NCBI GenBank assembly: GCA_013003285.1
Contig: JABDJY010000411.1
Coordinates: forward strand, 1-9,365
Direction: 5' to 3'
Source of the DNA: Alphaproteobacteria bacterium
GTDB lineage: Bacteria > Pseudomonadota > Alphaproteobacteria > UBA6615
DNA length: 9,365 nt
Position 1 is the stretch's first letter. The number at the start of each line of letters is the position of its first letter. The position numbers and the translations under genes were made by a program. This document shows positions 1 to 6,436 of this stretch, piece after piece. The notes under the pieces are model-generated. The model made no database searches. It saw only the letters and a list, made by a program, of their open reading frames with translations, and had not been told where the DNA came from.

Positions 1-1
1 G

Positions 2-877
2 GCCCGGCGCTACAGCGCGCCGAGCGCCGATGCCGAACTCACCGCCGGCGAGGATAGGTTCGCCCGCGCTCTGGCGTTGCGGACCGGGGAGGGGGCGCCG
101 CCCGATAATATCGTCGCTGATGATCTGGCGCCGGAAGATCTCGCAGAAGTCTATGCCGTCGCCTGGCCCGGCCGGGCCAAACGCTTTCGGCCCGAGACCA
201 TCGCCGCCAAGGCCGATAGGTTGCTGGACTCGCCGTTAATCCAGGCGGCCATTAGCCACTATCGGGCCGAGCGCGCGGGCGCGCCAGAACGCCTCGACTG
301 GGGCCGCGCACAGAAGGCGCAGGCCGACCATCAGCGCAAGGTGCGGCTGGGTCTCGGCGTGCGCGAGATCGACAGCCCGGTCGACCGGTGCACCGACCAG
401 ACCCGTTCCAAACTGCGCGCCGACGTCATCGGCAAGCTGCACGATGGCGGCCATCTGCGCGACGAGCATGTGACCGCGGCCGAGGAGATCAGCCAGTTGG
501 TGCTGGCCTTCCTGCGCGGCATGTTCCCGAGTAGTCGCCCGTTGGATGGCACCCGTGGCGGCGGCAATAAGGTCGGCACAAGGCAATTCCTCGACCCCGC
601 CGACCGCATGAACCTGTGGGAGGCGCGCAAATGGTCGGAATGCTACGCCCCCTGGTCGCGCGAGATGGGCGCCCAATGGGTGAGCTGCCGCCGCGGCCGC
701 CTCAACCGGCTCGGCCTGGTCTGGGCCGTGGTGCTCGACAATATGGGGCCGCGTCAGCTCGAGCAGACCCACGGCATGCGCCACGGCACCGCCCGGCGGA
801 TTCTGGCCGAAGCGCTACGCCGAGATCAGCGGCATCTGGCGCGGGCGACGATGGGAGGAGGGGGGAACAGGAGATGA
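2..877 (+). CDS. Partial hypothetical protein, phage-packaging/HTH-like (5' end outside window)
   Basis: The reading frame is open from the left edge to TGA at 875-877. The only in-frame start-like codons near the edge are CTG at 71 and TTG at 77, with no convincing ribosome site, so the gene probably begins outside the window. About 291 residues are visible. The segment around nt 146-274 (EVYAVAWPGRAKRF then RLLDSPLIQAAI) resembles the HTH region of terminase small subunits, where a 'kA..LL..P.Iq..I' pattern is common. The C-terminal 45 residues (LGLVWAVVLDNMGP to ARRILAEALRR) look like a second helical DNA-binding segment, loosely similar to the DUF6456 type seen in alphaproteobacterial regulators. 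The protein is rich in Arg and Ala, with no signal peptide or membrane segment. Both resemblances are weak pattern matches, not a family assignment. It could be a prophage remnant gene or a chromosomal DNA-binding protein. Confidence 0.6.
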   Translation, partial: ARRYSAPSADAELTAGEDRFARALALRTGEGAPPDNIVADDLAPEDLAEVYAVAWPGRAKRFRPETIAAKADRLLDSPLIQAAISHYRAERAGAPERLDWGRAQKAQADHQRKVRLGLGVREIDSPVDRCTDQTRSKLRADVIGKLHDGGHLRDEHVTAAEEISQLVLAFLRGMFPSSRPLDGTRGGGNKVGTRQFLDPADRMNLWEARKWSECYAPWSREMGAQWVSCRRGRLNRLGLVWAVVLDNMGPRQLEQTHGMRHGTARRILAEALRRDQRHLARATMGGGGNRR

Positions 878-885
878 AAGGTAGG

Positions 886-913
886 GCGAGCGTTGCCGAT
901 TACGCCGGCTCGC
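886..913. terminator. Candidate hairpin between convergent genes
   Basis: GCGAGC (886-891) and GCTCGC (908-913) form a perfect 6-bp inverted repeat around a 16-nt loop, in the gap between the stop codons of two convergent genes (877 and 913). Its right arm reaches into the stop region of the minus-strand gene. There is no clear T-tract on either side, so it may be a weak bidirectional terminator or simply chance in GC-rich DNA. Confidence 0.2.
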
Positions 914-1416
914 TATCCCTCCCGCTCCGCCAACGCCCGTAGCACGACCCCGGCGATGCGCCAGCTGCCGTCGGGCGGTTGTTCCATGTGATACATGGCC
1001 AATACCGGCTTGCCGTCGGGGCCGGTGACGCGGACCGGCTGGGCGAAGGCGCTGGTGGTTGCGCCGCCATTCTCGCCGCTCTTTCCATTTCCATTCTGCG
1101 TAGGCACGCGGATCGGCGCGTCATAGGTTACCGTGCTGGGCCGGTAGACCGGTTGGAAGCTGGCGCGCACCATGTCCATGAAACGGTCCGGCGTGGCGAA
1201 CAGGCGCTGGATCGACGGCGCGGCGAAGGCGAAGGCCGCGGCCCCATCGTCGCGGGCAAACGCTGCTATTTGGGCGTCGATCACCGCGCGGAAGGCTTCG
1301 GCGCGGGCGACGTTTGCGGCAGGGTCGGTCTCGGTTGACTGTGCCACCACTTGGGTGGCGACCGGACTGGCCGAAATGATCAAGCCGCCCAAGACGATGA
1401 CGAGCAGGCGTTTCAT
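913..1416 (-). CDS. Secreted DUF4864 domain protein
   Basis: The 167-residue protein starts with a Sec-type signal: MKR, a hydrophobic stretch at about 4-18, and a likely cleavage near residue 25 (ATQVVAQ). The rest matches my memory of the DUF4864 family. That includes 'DAQIAAFARDDGAAAFAFAAPSIQ' at 47-70, a phenylalanine-rich 'LFATPDRFMDMVR' at 72-84, 'QPVYRPSTV' at 88-96, and the closing 'MEQPPDGSWRIAGVVL' at 144-159. The family has a small alpha+beta (NTF2/SnoaL-like) fold and no proven role, so it is probably periplasmic with unknown function. A hydrophilic Gly/Asn-rich insert (about 104-122) interrupts the middle and may be lineage-specific. The ATG at 1414-1416 is preceded by GGAG with a short 3-nt spacer. 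The gene diverges from the next one and converges on the one to its left. Confidence 0.85.
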   Translation of the reverse strand: MKRLLVIVLGGLIISASPVATQVVAQSTETDPAANVARAEAFRAVIDAQIAAFARDDGAAAFAFAAPSIQRLFATPDRFMDMVRASFQPVYRPSTVTYDAPIRVPTQNGNGKSGENGGATTSAFAQPVRVTGPDGKPVLAMYHMEQPPDGSWRIAGVVLRALAEREG

Positions 1417-1430
1417 AGTCTCCAGCCTAG

Positions 1431-1442
1431 CACCGATCGGTG
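1431..1442. promoter_or_regulatory. 12-bp perfect palindrome, candidate operator
   Basis: CACCGATCGGTG is a perfect 12-bp palindrome in the 105-bp gap between divergent genes. It lies 14 bp upstream of the ATG of the minus-strand DUF4864 gene and just upstream of its ribosome site. It could be a dimeric regulator site or a small hairpin in that gene's leader. Palindromes of this length do occur by chance, and no second copy was noticed in the window. Confidence 0.25.
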
Positions 1443-1521
1443 GCGTTCCGAAAATGAAGCCAGTAGAGTTTGGGGTGCAGAGTATTCGGGCCGCCTGCCT
1501 TGTTTACCTAGGAACGCCGCG

Positions 1522-2013
1522 ATGCCATTTCCCTTCACCTTCTCCGGGTCGTTCCGGATCGCCACAACGGCTGACATCGTTGAAACCCAGGAGTTACTTG
1601 AGATAGCAATAGTGGAATGGCTGGAGGCCAGTTGGGCGCATGGCATCGTGAAGCAGGAAAATCGTATCGGTTTCAAGGCTGATGTATCTCGGTTGGTTAC
1701 AGGTTGGAAACTTCCCCGTGCGATCAACCTCACCGGCTCCGGTGAAATTCTGCTCTCCGCGCATAGGAAGGAAATAGTGCTCGCTTACCGGTTTCGGTTA
1801 ATTCAATTGTTCATACTTTTAACGGTGTTGATCCCCTTGCTATTGGGCTCGATATTTTTCATAGCGCCAAATTTCAGCGCAATTCAAGCGACCACAATAT
1901 TGGCTCTTGTTTGGGTTTTTTTGTTCGGTGGGCACTATCTGTTCGCAAATATCTACTTGCCTAGGGCGCTGCGATACATCGCGCGCGATTCCACGGGCGG
2001 ATATATCTATTAG
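1522..2013 (+). CDS. Hypothetical two-helix membrane protein
   Basis: I do not recognise this 163-residue protein. The ATG at 1522 was chosen because AGGA lies 8 nt upstream (1510-1513). An in-frame extension to 1351 would run back through the whole divergent promoter gap and into the opposite gene. Residues 1-90 form a soluble domain containing 'AIVEWLEASWAHGI', 'NRIGFKADVSRLV' and 'GSGEILLSAHRKEIVLAYRFRL'. Two strong hydrophobic helices follow at about 93-114 and 122-146, with a short C-terminal tail (RALRYIARDSTGGYIY). The soluble part therefore precedes a hairpin membrane anchor and probably lies in the cytoplasm. Base composition is visibly richer in A and T than the neighbours, with codons such as TTA, ATA and AAT, which suggests recent acquisition or relaxed selection. 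It has no same-strand partner closer than 161 bp. Confidence 0.7.
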   Translation: MPFPFTFSGSFRIATTADIVETQELLEIAIVEWLEASWAHGIVKQENRIGFKADVSRLVTGWKLPRAINLTGSGEILLSAHRKEIVLAYRFRLIQLFILLTVLIPLLLGSIFFIAPNFSAIQATTILALVWVFLFGGHYLFANIYLPRALRYIARDSTGGYIY

Positions 2014-2174
2014 GCCGCAAAGCGCTCGCACTCTCGTTCTGTTCGGGATGCCCTTCATCCGACGTCGCCGCTTGAGACGAAACACCACCAAAACTGCACA
2101 TCGCGACTCTACGCTGCGCGTCATTTGCTCTATCGTGACCTCCGTGTCCTATCAATCAAGAGCCATAATAAGCC

Positions 2175-3371
2175 ATGTACGATCTTCATCTCAGCGAGGA
2201 GCAACTCGCCATCCGCGATACGGTGCGCGACTTTGTCGCCAACGAAATCGCGGCTATTGCCATCCATCCCGACCGGCTCGAGCCGTTCGATCCGCCGTTG
2301 CCGGTCGCGCTGATCGACAAGGCTTCCGAACTTGGCCTGCGCACCCTGGCGTTGGCCGAGGATAGGGGCGGCGCCGGCGCCGATACGTTGACCTGCTGCC
2401 TGGTCGCCGAGGAACTCGCCGCCGGTGATGTGGATGTGGCGTCGGTGTTGGCGCAAACCGCGTCCTTGGGCGGCCTGCTGTTCGGCCGGTTGATGAGCGC
2501 CGAACAGCGCGACCGCTTCCTGCCGGCCTTTCTCGAGGACAATGGCTACCATCTGGCGCTCGCCACACGCGAGCCGACGACGGATACCGCCCTGGGCATC
2601 AACTATCATCGCCCGGCCTCCGAGGCGCCCGCTCTGGAGACGGTGGCGGCGGCGGCGCCCGGCGGCGGCTGGGTGGTGGACGGCATCAAGACCCGCGTCG
2701 CGAACGCGCCGGTCGCCAAACTTTTCGCCGTGTCGGTGGCAACCGGATCGGGCAGCGGGTTGCTGCTGGTGCCCCACGATGCGCCGGGACTTACCGTTAC
2801 CGAGATCGACCGCGATGGCGGCTGGTATCACGGCTCGTGCGGCGAGGTTACCTTCACCGACTGTCAGGTGCCGGCGGAGAATCTGCTCAGTGGTGACCAG
2901 AGTGGCGACCAGGCGGACTTATCCGAAATTAGCCCGATCAACCAGGCGATCAATCTGGGTGTCGCGCGGGCGGCCTACGCTGCGGCGGTCGACTATGGGA
3001 AACTCCGGGTCCAAGGCGGCAGACCGATCATCGAGCACCAGGCCATCGGCAACAAGCTTGCCGAAGTCGCCATCAGTCTGGATGTGTCGCGCAGTATTAT
3101 CTGGCAGGCCGCGTGGGCGTGCGATAATCCGCAGGCACGCGCCGACGGCAGCCTCTCCGCGTTGCCCCAGTCCCTGGTCTCCCAGGTGGCGAGTGCCGAG
3201 ATGCTGCACCGGGCGGCGAAGGATGCGGCCGAGTGTTTTGGCGCCATGGGCGTGATGCGCGATATGCCGCTGCAGAAATATATCCACGATACGCGGATGT
3301 TCCTGCATTCAGGCAATGGCAATACCGACGCCAAACTTGCCATCGCCGAGGCCCTGGCCGGGTACCGCTAG
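2175..3371 (+). CDS. Acyl-CoA dehydrogenase family protein lacking catalytic Glu (first of tandem pair)
   Basis: At 398 residues this has normal ACAD length and layout. An N-terminal helical domain (LSEEQLAIRDTVRDF, 6-20) is followed by a middle beta domain with 'WVVDGIKTRVANAPVAKLFAV' (166-186), then a C-terminal helical domain with 'AVDYGKLRVQGGRPIIEHQ' (271-289) and 'FGAMGVMRDMPLQKYIHDTR' (355-374). ACADs are FAD enzymes that oxidise acyl-CoA thioesters to enoyl-CoA and pass electrons to ETF. The usual C-terminal IYEGTNE motif reads HSGNGNT here, so the catalytic Glu position is Gly380. The alternative Glu position of isovaleryl- and long-chain-type enzymes, ten residues before Gly262, is Ile252. 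Arg278, the likely FAD contact, is kept, but the TEPxxGSD flavin loop is degenerate (TREPTTDTAL). The enzyme is probably not a standard dehydrogenase. It may be a partner subunit of the next gene or have another flavin activity. The start at 2175 has only a weak ribosome site. Confidence 0.85.
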   Translation: MYDLHLSEEQLAIRDTVRDFVANEIAAIAIHPDRLEPFDPPLPVALIDKASELGLRTLALAEDRGGAGADTLTCCLVAEELAAGDVDVASVLAQTASLGGLLFGRLMSAEQRDRFLPAFLEDNGYHLALATREPTTDTALGINYHRPASEAPALETVAAAAPGGGWVVDGIKTRVANAPVAKLFAVSVATGSGSGLLLVPHDAPGLTVTEIDRDGGWYHGSCGEVTFTDCQVPAENLLSGDQSGDQADLSEISPINQAINLGVARAAYAAAVDYGKLRVQGGRPIIEHQAIGNKLAEVAISLDVSRSIIWQAAWACDNPQARADGSLSALPQSLVSQVASAEMLHRAAKDAAECFGAMGVMRDMPLQKYIHDTRMFLHSGNGNTDAKLAIAEALAGYR

Positions 3372-3404
3372 GTTCTGCCCAGCCCCCTAAAAAATTTGAC
3401 GATT

Positions 3405-3409
3405 AAGGA
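3405..3409 (+). promoter_or_regulatory. Ribosome binding site of second ACAD gene
   Basis: AAGGA lies 6 nt before the ATG at 3416. It is much stronger than the site in front of the first ACAD gene and fixes the start of the second. It sits in the 44-bp gap between the pair, which supports co-transcription with independent translation. Confidence 0.6.
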
Positions 3410-3415
3410 AGTGAC

Positions 3416-4600
3416 ATGGATTTTTCCCTGAACGAAGAACAAACCGCCTGGCAGAGGAAGGCGCGAAAATTCGCCGAAGAAGAGATCAAACCGATTTCGC
3501 TGGCGCGCGACCAGATTGCCGATCCGGCAGAAACCATCGACTGGGAACTCGTTAAGAAGGGTTCGAAACTGGGGTTCCGCACCGCCGTGGTCTCCAAGGA
3601 GCAGGGCGGGCATGGCATCGACTATGTCACCCAGGCCCTGGTGATGGCCGAGCTGGCCAAGGCCGACAGCGCCGCCTCGAAGACCTTCAGCCAGTGCTGG
3701 AAATGGAGCCATCTGATCTCTGCCGCGTGCACCGATGAACAAAAGGAGCGTTTCCTCAAACCTTTCCTTGCCGACGACACCTTCGTGCTGGGCTCCGGCC
3801 AGACTGAGGCCAATAGCGGGTCCGATACCAGGCGGCCGCCGCCGGGTGACATCAAAGCCGGTGTACGCCTGCGCGCCGAACTCGATGGCGACCACTGGGT
3901 GCTGAACGGCGAAAAGCAGTTCATCGCCCATGGCAACATCGCCAAGCTGTTCTTTTTATATGTGCGAACAGACTTTTCGGTGCCGTTCGCCGATGGCACG
4001 ACAATTTTGCTGGTGCCGGAAGACACACCCGGGTTCAGCCGTGGTAAGGTCTACAATAAGAGCGGCTGGCGGTTTTATCAGAATGGCGAGATGATCTTCG
4101 AGGACGCCCGGGTGCCGGTTGCCAACCAGATCGGCGAGACCAATGGCGCGCTGCGCAAGGGGGATGGTGATACGTCGGGTGATATGTTCGGCGACCTGGA
4201 GCTTGCCGCCAACGCGCTGGGCATTTGCGATGCGGCCTGCGAACAGGCTCTCGAATTTTCGCGTAGCCATGTTTCCGGCGGCCAGCCTTTGTGGGAGCAG
4301 CAACTTGTGCAGCTCAAGATCGGCCGCATGAACATGCTTACCGAAGCGTTGCGCTCGTATGTTCTGCGGGTGGCGTGGGAGCACGACCAGTTGATTCATT
4401 CGACCAATGCCGGCCTGGCCATGAACCTGTCGACCGACACGGTTCAAGAGGTGACCGAACTCAACTTGGAAATTCACGATTATGCCGGCGGTGCGATGGA
4501 TCGGGGCGCCGACAAGCTAGCGCGCGATTCCTTTATTTGGAGTCACCTTGCGGGCGATTCTGTCCAACGGCTCAAAATCGCCGGCCGCATCGGCAAATAA
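3416..4600 (+). CDS. Acyl-CoA dehydrogenase family protein lacking catalytic Glu (second of tandem pair)
   Basis: The 394-residue protein has full ACAD architecture. It opens with 'MDFSLNEEQTAWQRKARKFAEEEI', has the flavin loop 'GQTEANSGSD' (128-137) in good form, then 'WVLNGEKQFIAHGNIAKLFF' (161-180) and 'FEDARVPV' (228-235). Relative to typical members, roughly nine extra residues (TRRPPPGDIKAG region, 138-149) follow the GSD loop. In the C-terminal domain the canonical catalytic Glu position is Ala379 (RDSFIWSHLAGD instead of RDxxxxxIYEGT), with one residue deleted just after it. The alternative Glu site, ten residues before Gly269, is Gly259, and the conserved FAD-binding Arg reads His285. 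It keeps the flavin loop that its neighbour has lost, while the neighbour keeps the Arg. Together they may form one composite active site, as in the heteromeric FadE pairs known from mycobacterial steroid catabolism. Substrate and reaction are unknown. Confidence 0.85.
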   Translation: MDFSLNEEQTAWQRKARKFAEEEIKPISLARDQIADPAETIDWELVKKGSKLGFRTAVVSKEQGGHGIDYVTQALVMAELAKADSAASKTFSQCWKWSHLISAACTDEQKERFLKPFLADDTFVLGSGQTEANSGSDTRRPPPGDIKAGVRLRAELDGDHWVLNGEKQFIAHGNIAKLFFLYVRTDFSVPFADGTTILLVPEDTPGFSRGKVYNKSGWRFYQNGEMIFEDARVPVANQIGETNGALRKGDGDTSGDMFGDLELAANALGICDAACEQALEFSRSHVSGGQPLWEQQLVQLKIGRMNMLTEALRSYVLRVAWEHDQLIHSTNAGLAMNLSTDTVQEVTELNLEIHDYAGGAMDRGADKLARDSFIWSHLAGDSVQRLKIAGRIGK

Positions 4601-4627
4601 TAATTCTCCCACAGCGAAGAGAATTAT
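4600..4627. terminator. AT-rich inverted repeat spanning two convergent stop codons
   Basis: ATAATTCTC (4600-4608) and GAGAATTAT (4619-4627) are perfect 9-bp arms around a 10-nt loop. The left arm starts on the last base of the TAA of the second ACAD gene, and the right arm contains the TAA of the convergent dehydrogenase gene. The position suggests a shared bidirectional 3' end for both transcripts. The stem is AT-rich and lacks a following T-run, so it is not a textbook intrinsic terminator; 3'-end protection is an alternative role. Confidence 0.4.
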
Positions 4628-5682
4628 AGGCGTGCCTCAAGCGCGGCGATAATGGCGTCGGTCATCTGGGCGCTGGTGGCGTTGCCGCCCAGATCGCCGG
4701 TGCGTATGACGCCGGTGGCGAGCACGTCTTCCACCGCGCCCTCGATGGCGTCGGCGCTGTCCGGTTGGCCCAGATGGCGCAACATCATGGCGGCGCTGAG
4801 CACGGTGGCGCAGGGATTGGCGACGCCTTTGCCGGTGATGTCGGGGGCGGTGCCGTGCACCGGCTCGAAATAGGCCCAGCGATCGCCGATGCAGCCCGAT
4901 GCGGCGAGACCCAGACCGGCGGCCAGTCCGGCGCCGATGTCGGACAGAATATCGCCGAAAGCGTTGGTCGCCAGGATGACGTCGAAATGCGCTGGTTCGC
5001 GGATCATTTCCATGGCACAGGCGTCGATATTGCGGGTCTCGAATTCGATGTCTGGGTAATCCGCCGCCACCGTTCTGGCGGCCTCGAGAAACAGCCCATC
5101 GGTCAGCTTGAGCACGCCGATTTTATGCACCGCCGTCACGCGGCCCTTTTTATGGGCGGGATTGAGCCGGCGCTGCCGTGCCGTCGCTGTTTCGAAGGCG
5201 AGGCGCGCGGTCTTGGTTGAGGCCTCGCGGGTGATCACCCGCACGGCGCAGGCCGCGTTATCGTCGACCATATATTCGATGCGTGAATAGAGACCCTCGG
5301 TGACTTCGCGCACCACCACGCAGTCGATATCGGCCGATGGTGAGGCAACGCCGGCGATGGCGCGCGACGGGCGGATACTGGCGCCGACTTCCAGCCCCTT
5401 GCGCATATCGCCCAGCGGGTCGCCGCCGCCGGGCGGGATCTGCGCCACATCCATGGCGCCGAGCAACACTGCGTCGGCTGCCTTAGCGGCGGCCAAGGAA
5501 CTCTCGGGCATGGCGTAGCCGTCGGCTAGAAAAGTGCCGTGGCCCGCCGGTTGAACCTGGTAGGTGAAACTCGGCCCGCCGGCCAGCGCCAGTGCGTCGA
5601 GCACCCGGCGCGCGCAATCGGTTACCTCGGGCCCAATACCGTCGCCCGGTAACACGCAAATCGAAAAACTAGTCATTTCCAT
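4624..5682 (-). CDS. Isocitrate/isopropylmalate dehydrogenase family enzyme, NAD-type
   Basis: At 352 residues this matches the metal-dependent beta-decarboxylating (R)-hydroxyacid dehydrogenase family (IPMDH, IDH, homoisocitrate, tartrate). Visible motifs are PGDGIGPEV (12-20), substrate arginines Arg94, Arg104 and Arg125, catalytic Tyr132 (REVTEGLYSRIE) and Lys187 (VHKIGVLK). The metal aspartates Asp220, Asp244 and Asp248 (FGDILSD) and FEPVHGTAPDITGKGVANP (272-290) are also present. Asp281-Ile282 sit where NADP-type IDH has Lys-Tyr, which indicates NAD. The specificity segment is unusual: GGGDPLGDMRK, with Leu90 as in IPMDH but Asp88 in the Ser113 position of E. coli IDH. The Asn after the catalytic Lys is also replaced (HKIG, not HKxN). 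The motif LTDGLF favours the NAD-isocitrate or homoisocitrate branch, so the substrate stays open. Two starts are possible: 5682, or ATG at 5676, which sits at a better distance from the GGGGG ribosome site. No leu or TCA genes are adjacent. Confidence 0.85.
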   Translation of the reverse strand: MEMTSFSICVLPGDGIGPEVTDCARRVLDALALAGGPSFTYQVQPAGHGTFLADGYAMPESSLAAAKAADAVLLGAMDVAQIPPGGGDPLGDMRKGLEVGASIRPSRAIAGVASPSADIDCVVVREVTEGLYSRIEYMVDDNAACAVRVITREASTKTARLAFETATARQRRLNPAHKKGRVTAVHKIGVLKLTDGLFLEAARTVAADYPDIEFETRNIDACAMEMIREPAHFDVILATNAFGDILSDIGAGLAAGLGLAASGCIGDRWAYFEPVHGTAPDITGKGVANPCATVLSAAMMLRHLGQPDSADAIEGAVEDVLATGVIRTGDLGGNATSAQMTDAIIAALEARL

Positions 5683-5751
5683 TGTCCCCCAAAAACACGG
5701 TCCCCGCCACGCCGGGAGGTTAGGCGATTGGCAGCGGGCGGTCGAGTTATC

Positions 5752-6237
5752 TCAGCTGTTGATTTCGATATTAAAACTCGGCGCTGGCAATCCGGCTTGC
5801 TCGGCAATCGCGAGGGTGAGTTTCTTGCGCTTTGGGAGGCCGGCTATAATCATTTTTGGACCTTTGTGACGGGTTATCGTGATGTCGCCATGGGTGGTCT
5901 TACTGGTGACGTCGTACTCGATCGCATAGATGTCGCTCAAAGGTATTTCCTCAATCCCGCGCCTAAAAGCGCCGTACTGATAAAGCAATCGCCGGTCGGT
6001 CAGGATTGCCGCCGGAATTCTGAAGTTCAGGGTGCACCAGGGCACGAATATCACCAGAAAGATAAGGGCGCCGAGCGGATTCATTGTGTCGCCGAAAGCC
6101 CTATCGACGATCCAAAACGATATGAGCAATGCGATAGCAGAAAGAGTGGTAAAGCCAATGCTGCGAAGCAGACTGAGGCCCGTTTGAAAAATCACCCGTT
6201 CGTCGGGTTCCAGCATGTTTTTGAGTTTTTGCGCCAT
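5752..6237 (-). CDS. Bacterial PH-domain (bPH-type) membrane protein
   Basis: The protein has 161 residues from ATG 6237; an in-frame GTG at 6258 would add seven. Two hydrophobic helices lie at about 24-43 and 53-70. They are followed by the pattern typical of bacterial PH domains of the YdbS/DUF304 kind: 'AAILTDRRLLYQYGAFRRGIEEIPLSDIYAIEY' at about 76-108, then short strands to about residue 135. Such proteins are small inner-membrane proteins with a cytosolic PH-like domain, and their function is mostly unknown. Neither start has a good ribosome site. The ATG was preferred because it directly precedes the family-like opening 'KLKNMLEPDERVIFQT'. The gene lies 69 bp upstream of the dehydrogenase gene on the same strand, so co-transcription is possible but no functional tie is evident. 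Confidence 0.75.
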   Translation of the reverse strand: MAQKLKNMLEPDERVIFQTGLSLLRSIGFTTLSAIALLISFWIVDRAFGDTMNPLGALIFLVIFVPWCTLNFRIPAAILTDRRLLYQYGAFRRGIEEIPLSDIYAIEYDVTSKTTHGDITITRHKGPKMIIAGLPKRKKLTLAIAEQAGLPAPSFNIEINS

Positions 6238-6331
6238 GATACCCAGTTGCGCCGACACGGTGCCCGCGCGTAATTTTGGGGGCTGGCTTTACAAGGTTGG
6301 GCCGCGCCGGCGACCCGGTAACAGCTTTAGG

Positions 6332-6436
6332 TTAGCGGGCCTTCTGCATGAAATACATGGTGACAAGAATGACGACGAAGGCAAAGAGAACGATTTCGCC
6401 GGTACCAAATGTCATCCCAAGGAGATGTACTCTCAT
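6332..6436 (-). CDS. Small single-helix membrane protein (34 aa)
   Basis: This short minus-strand frame runs from ATG at 6434-6436 to TAA at 6332-6334. It encodes MRVHLLGMTFGTGEIVLFAF followed by VVILVTMYFMQKAR. Residues about 14-30 form one uninterrupted hydrophobic helix ending in a positively charged tail (QKAR), which suggests the C terminus is cytoplasmic by the positive-inside rule. TAAGG lies 2 nt before the ATG and GGAG lies 11 nt before it, so translation signals are present but not ideal. An internal ATG would give 27 residues. It lies between two membrane-protein genes on the same strand, 74 bp from one and 213 bp from the other. A clean transmembrane helix plus charged tail in so short a frame is unlikely to be noise, but no family is recognised. 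Confidence 0.45.
   Translation of the reverse strand: MRVHLLGMTFGTGEIVLFAFVVILVTMYFMQKAR

Noticed and set aside
1351..1521. Upstream extension of the two-helix membrane protein gene into the opposite gene
   Set aside because: It would overlap the divergent gene and its signal-peptide region. The ATG at 1522 has a good ribosome site.
2014..2174. Promoter for the ACAD pair
   Set aside because: TTGCTC and TATCAA are seen but are 19 bp apart and poor matches; no better pair was found, so no call is made.
2130..2831. Long minus-strand open frame opposite the first ACAD gene
   Set aside because: It is low-complexity and Arg/Gly/His-rich in translation, as expected for an antisense frame of a GC-rich gene.
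4765..5220. Long plus-strand open frame opposite the dehydrogenase gene
   Set aside because: It is an antisense shadow of a well-supported enzyme gene in GC-rich DNA, and its translation has no family features.
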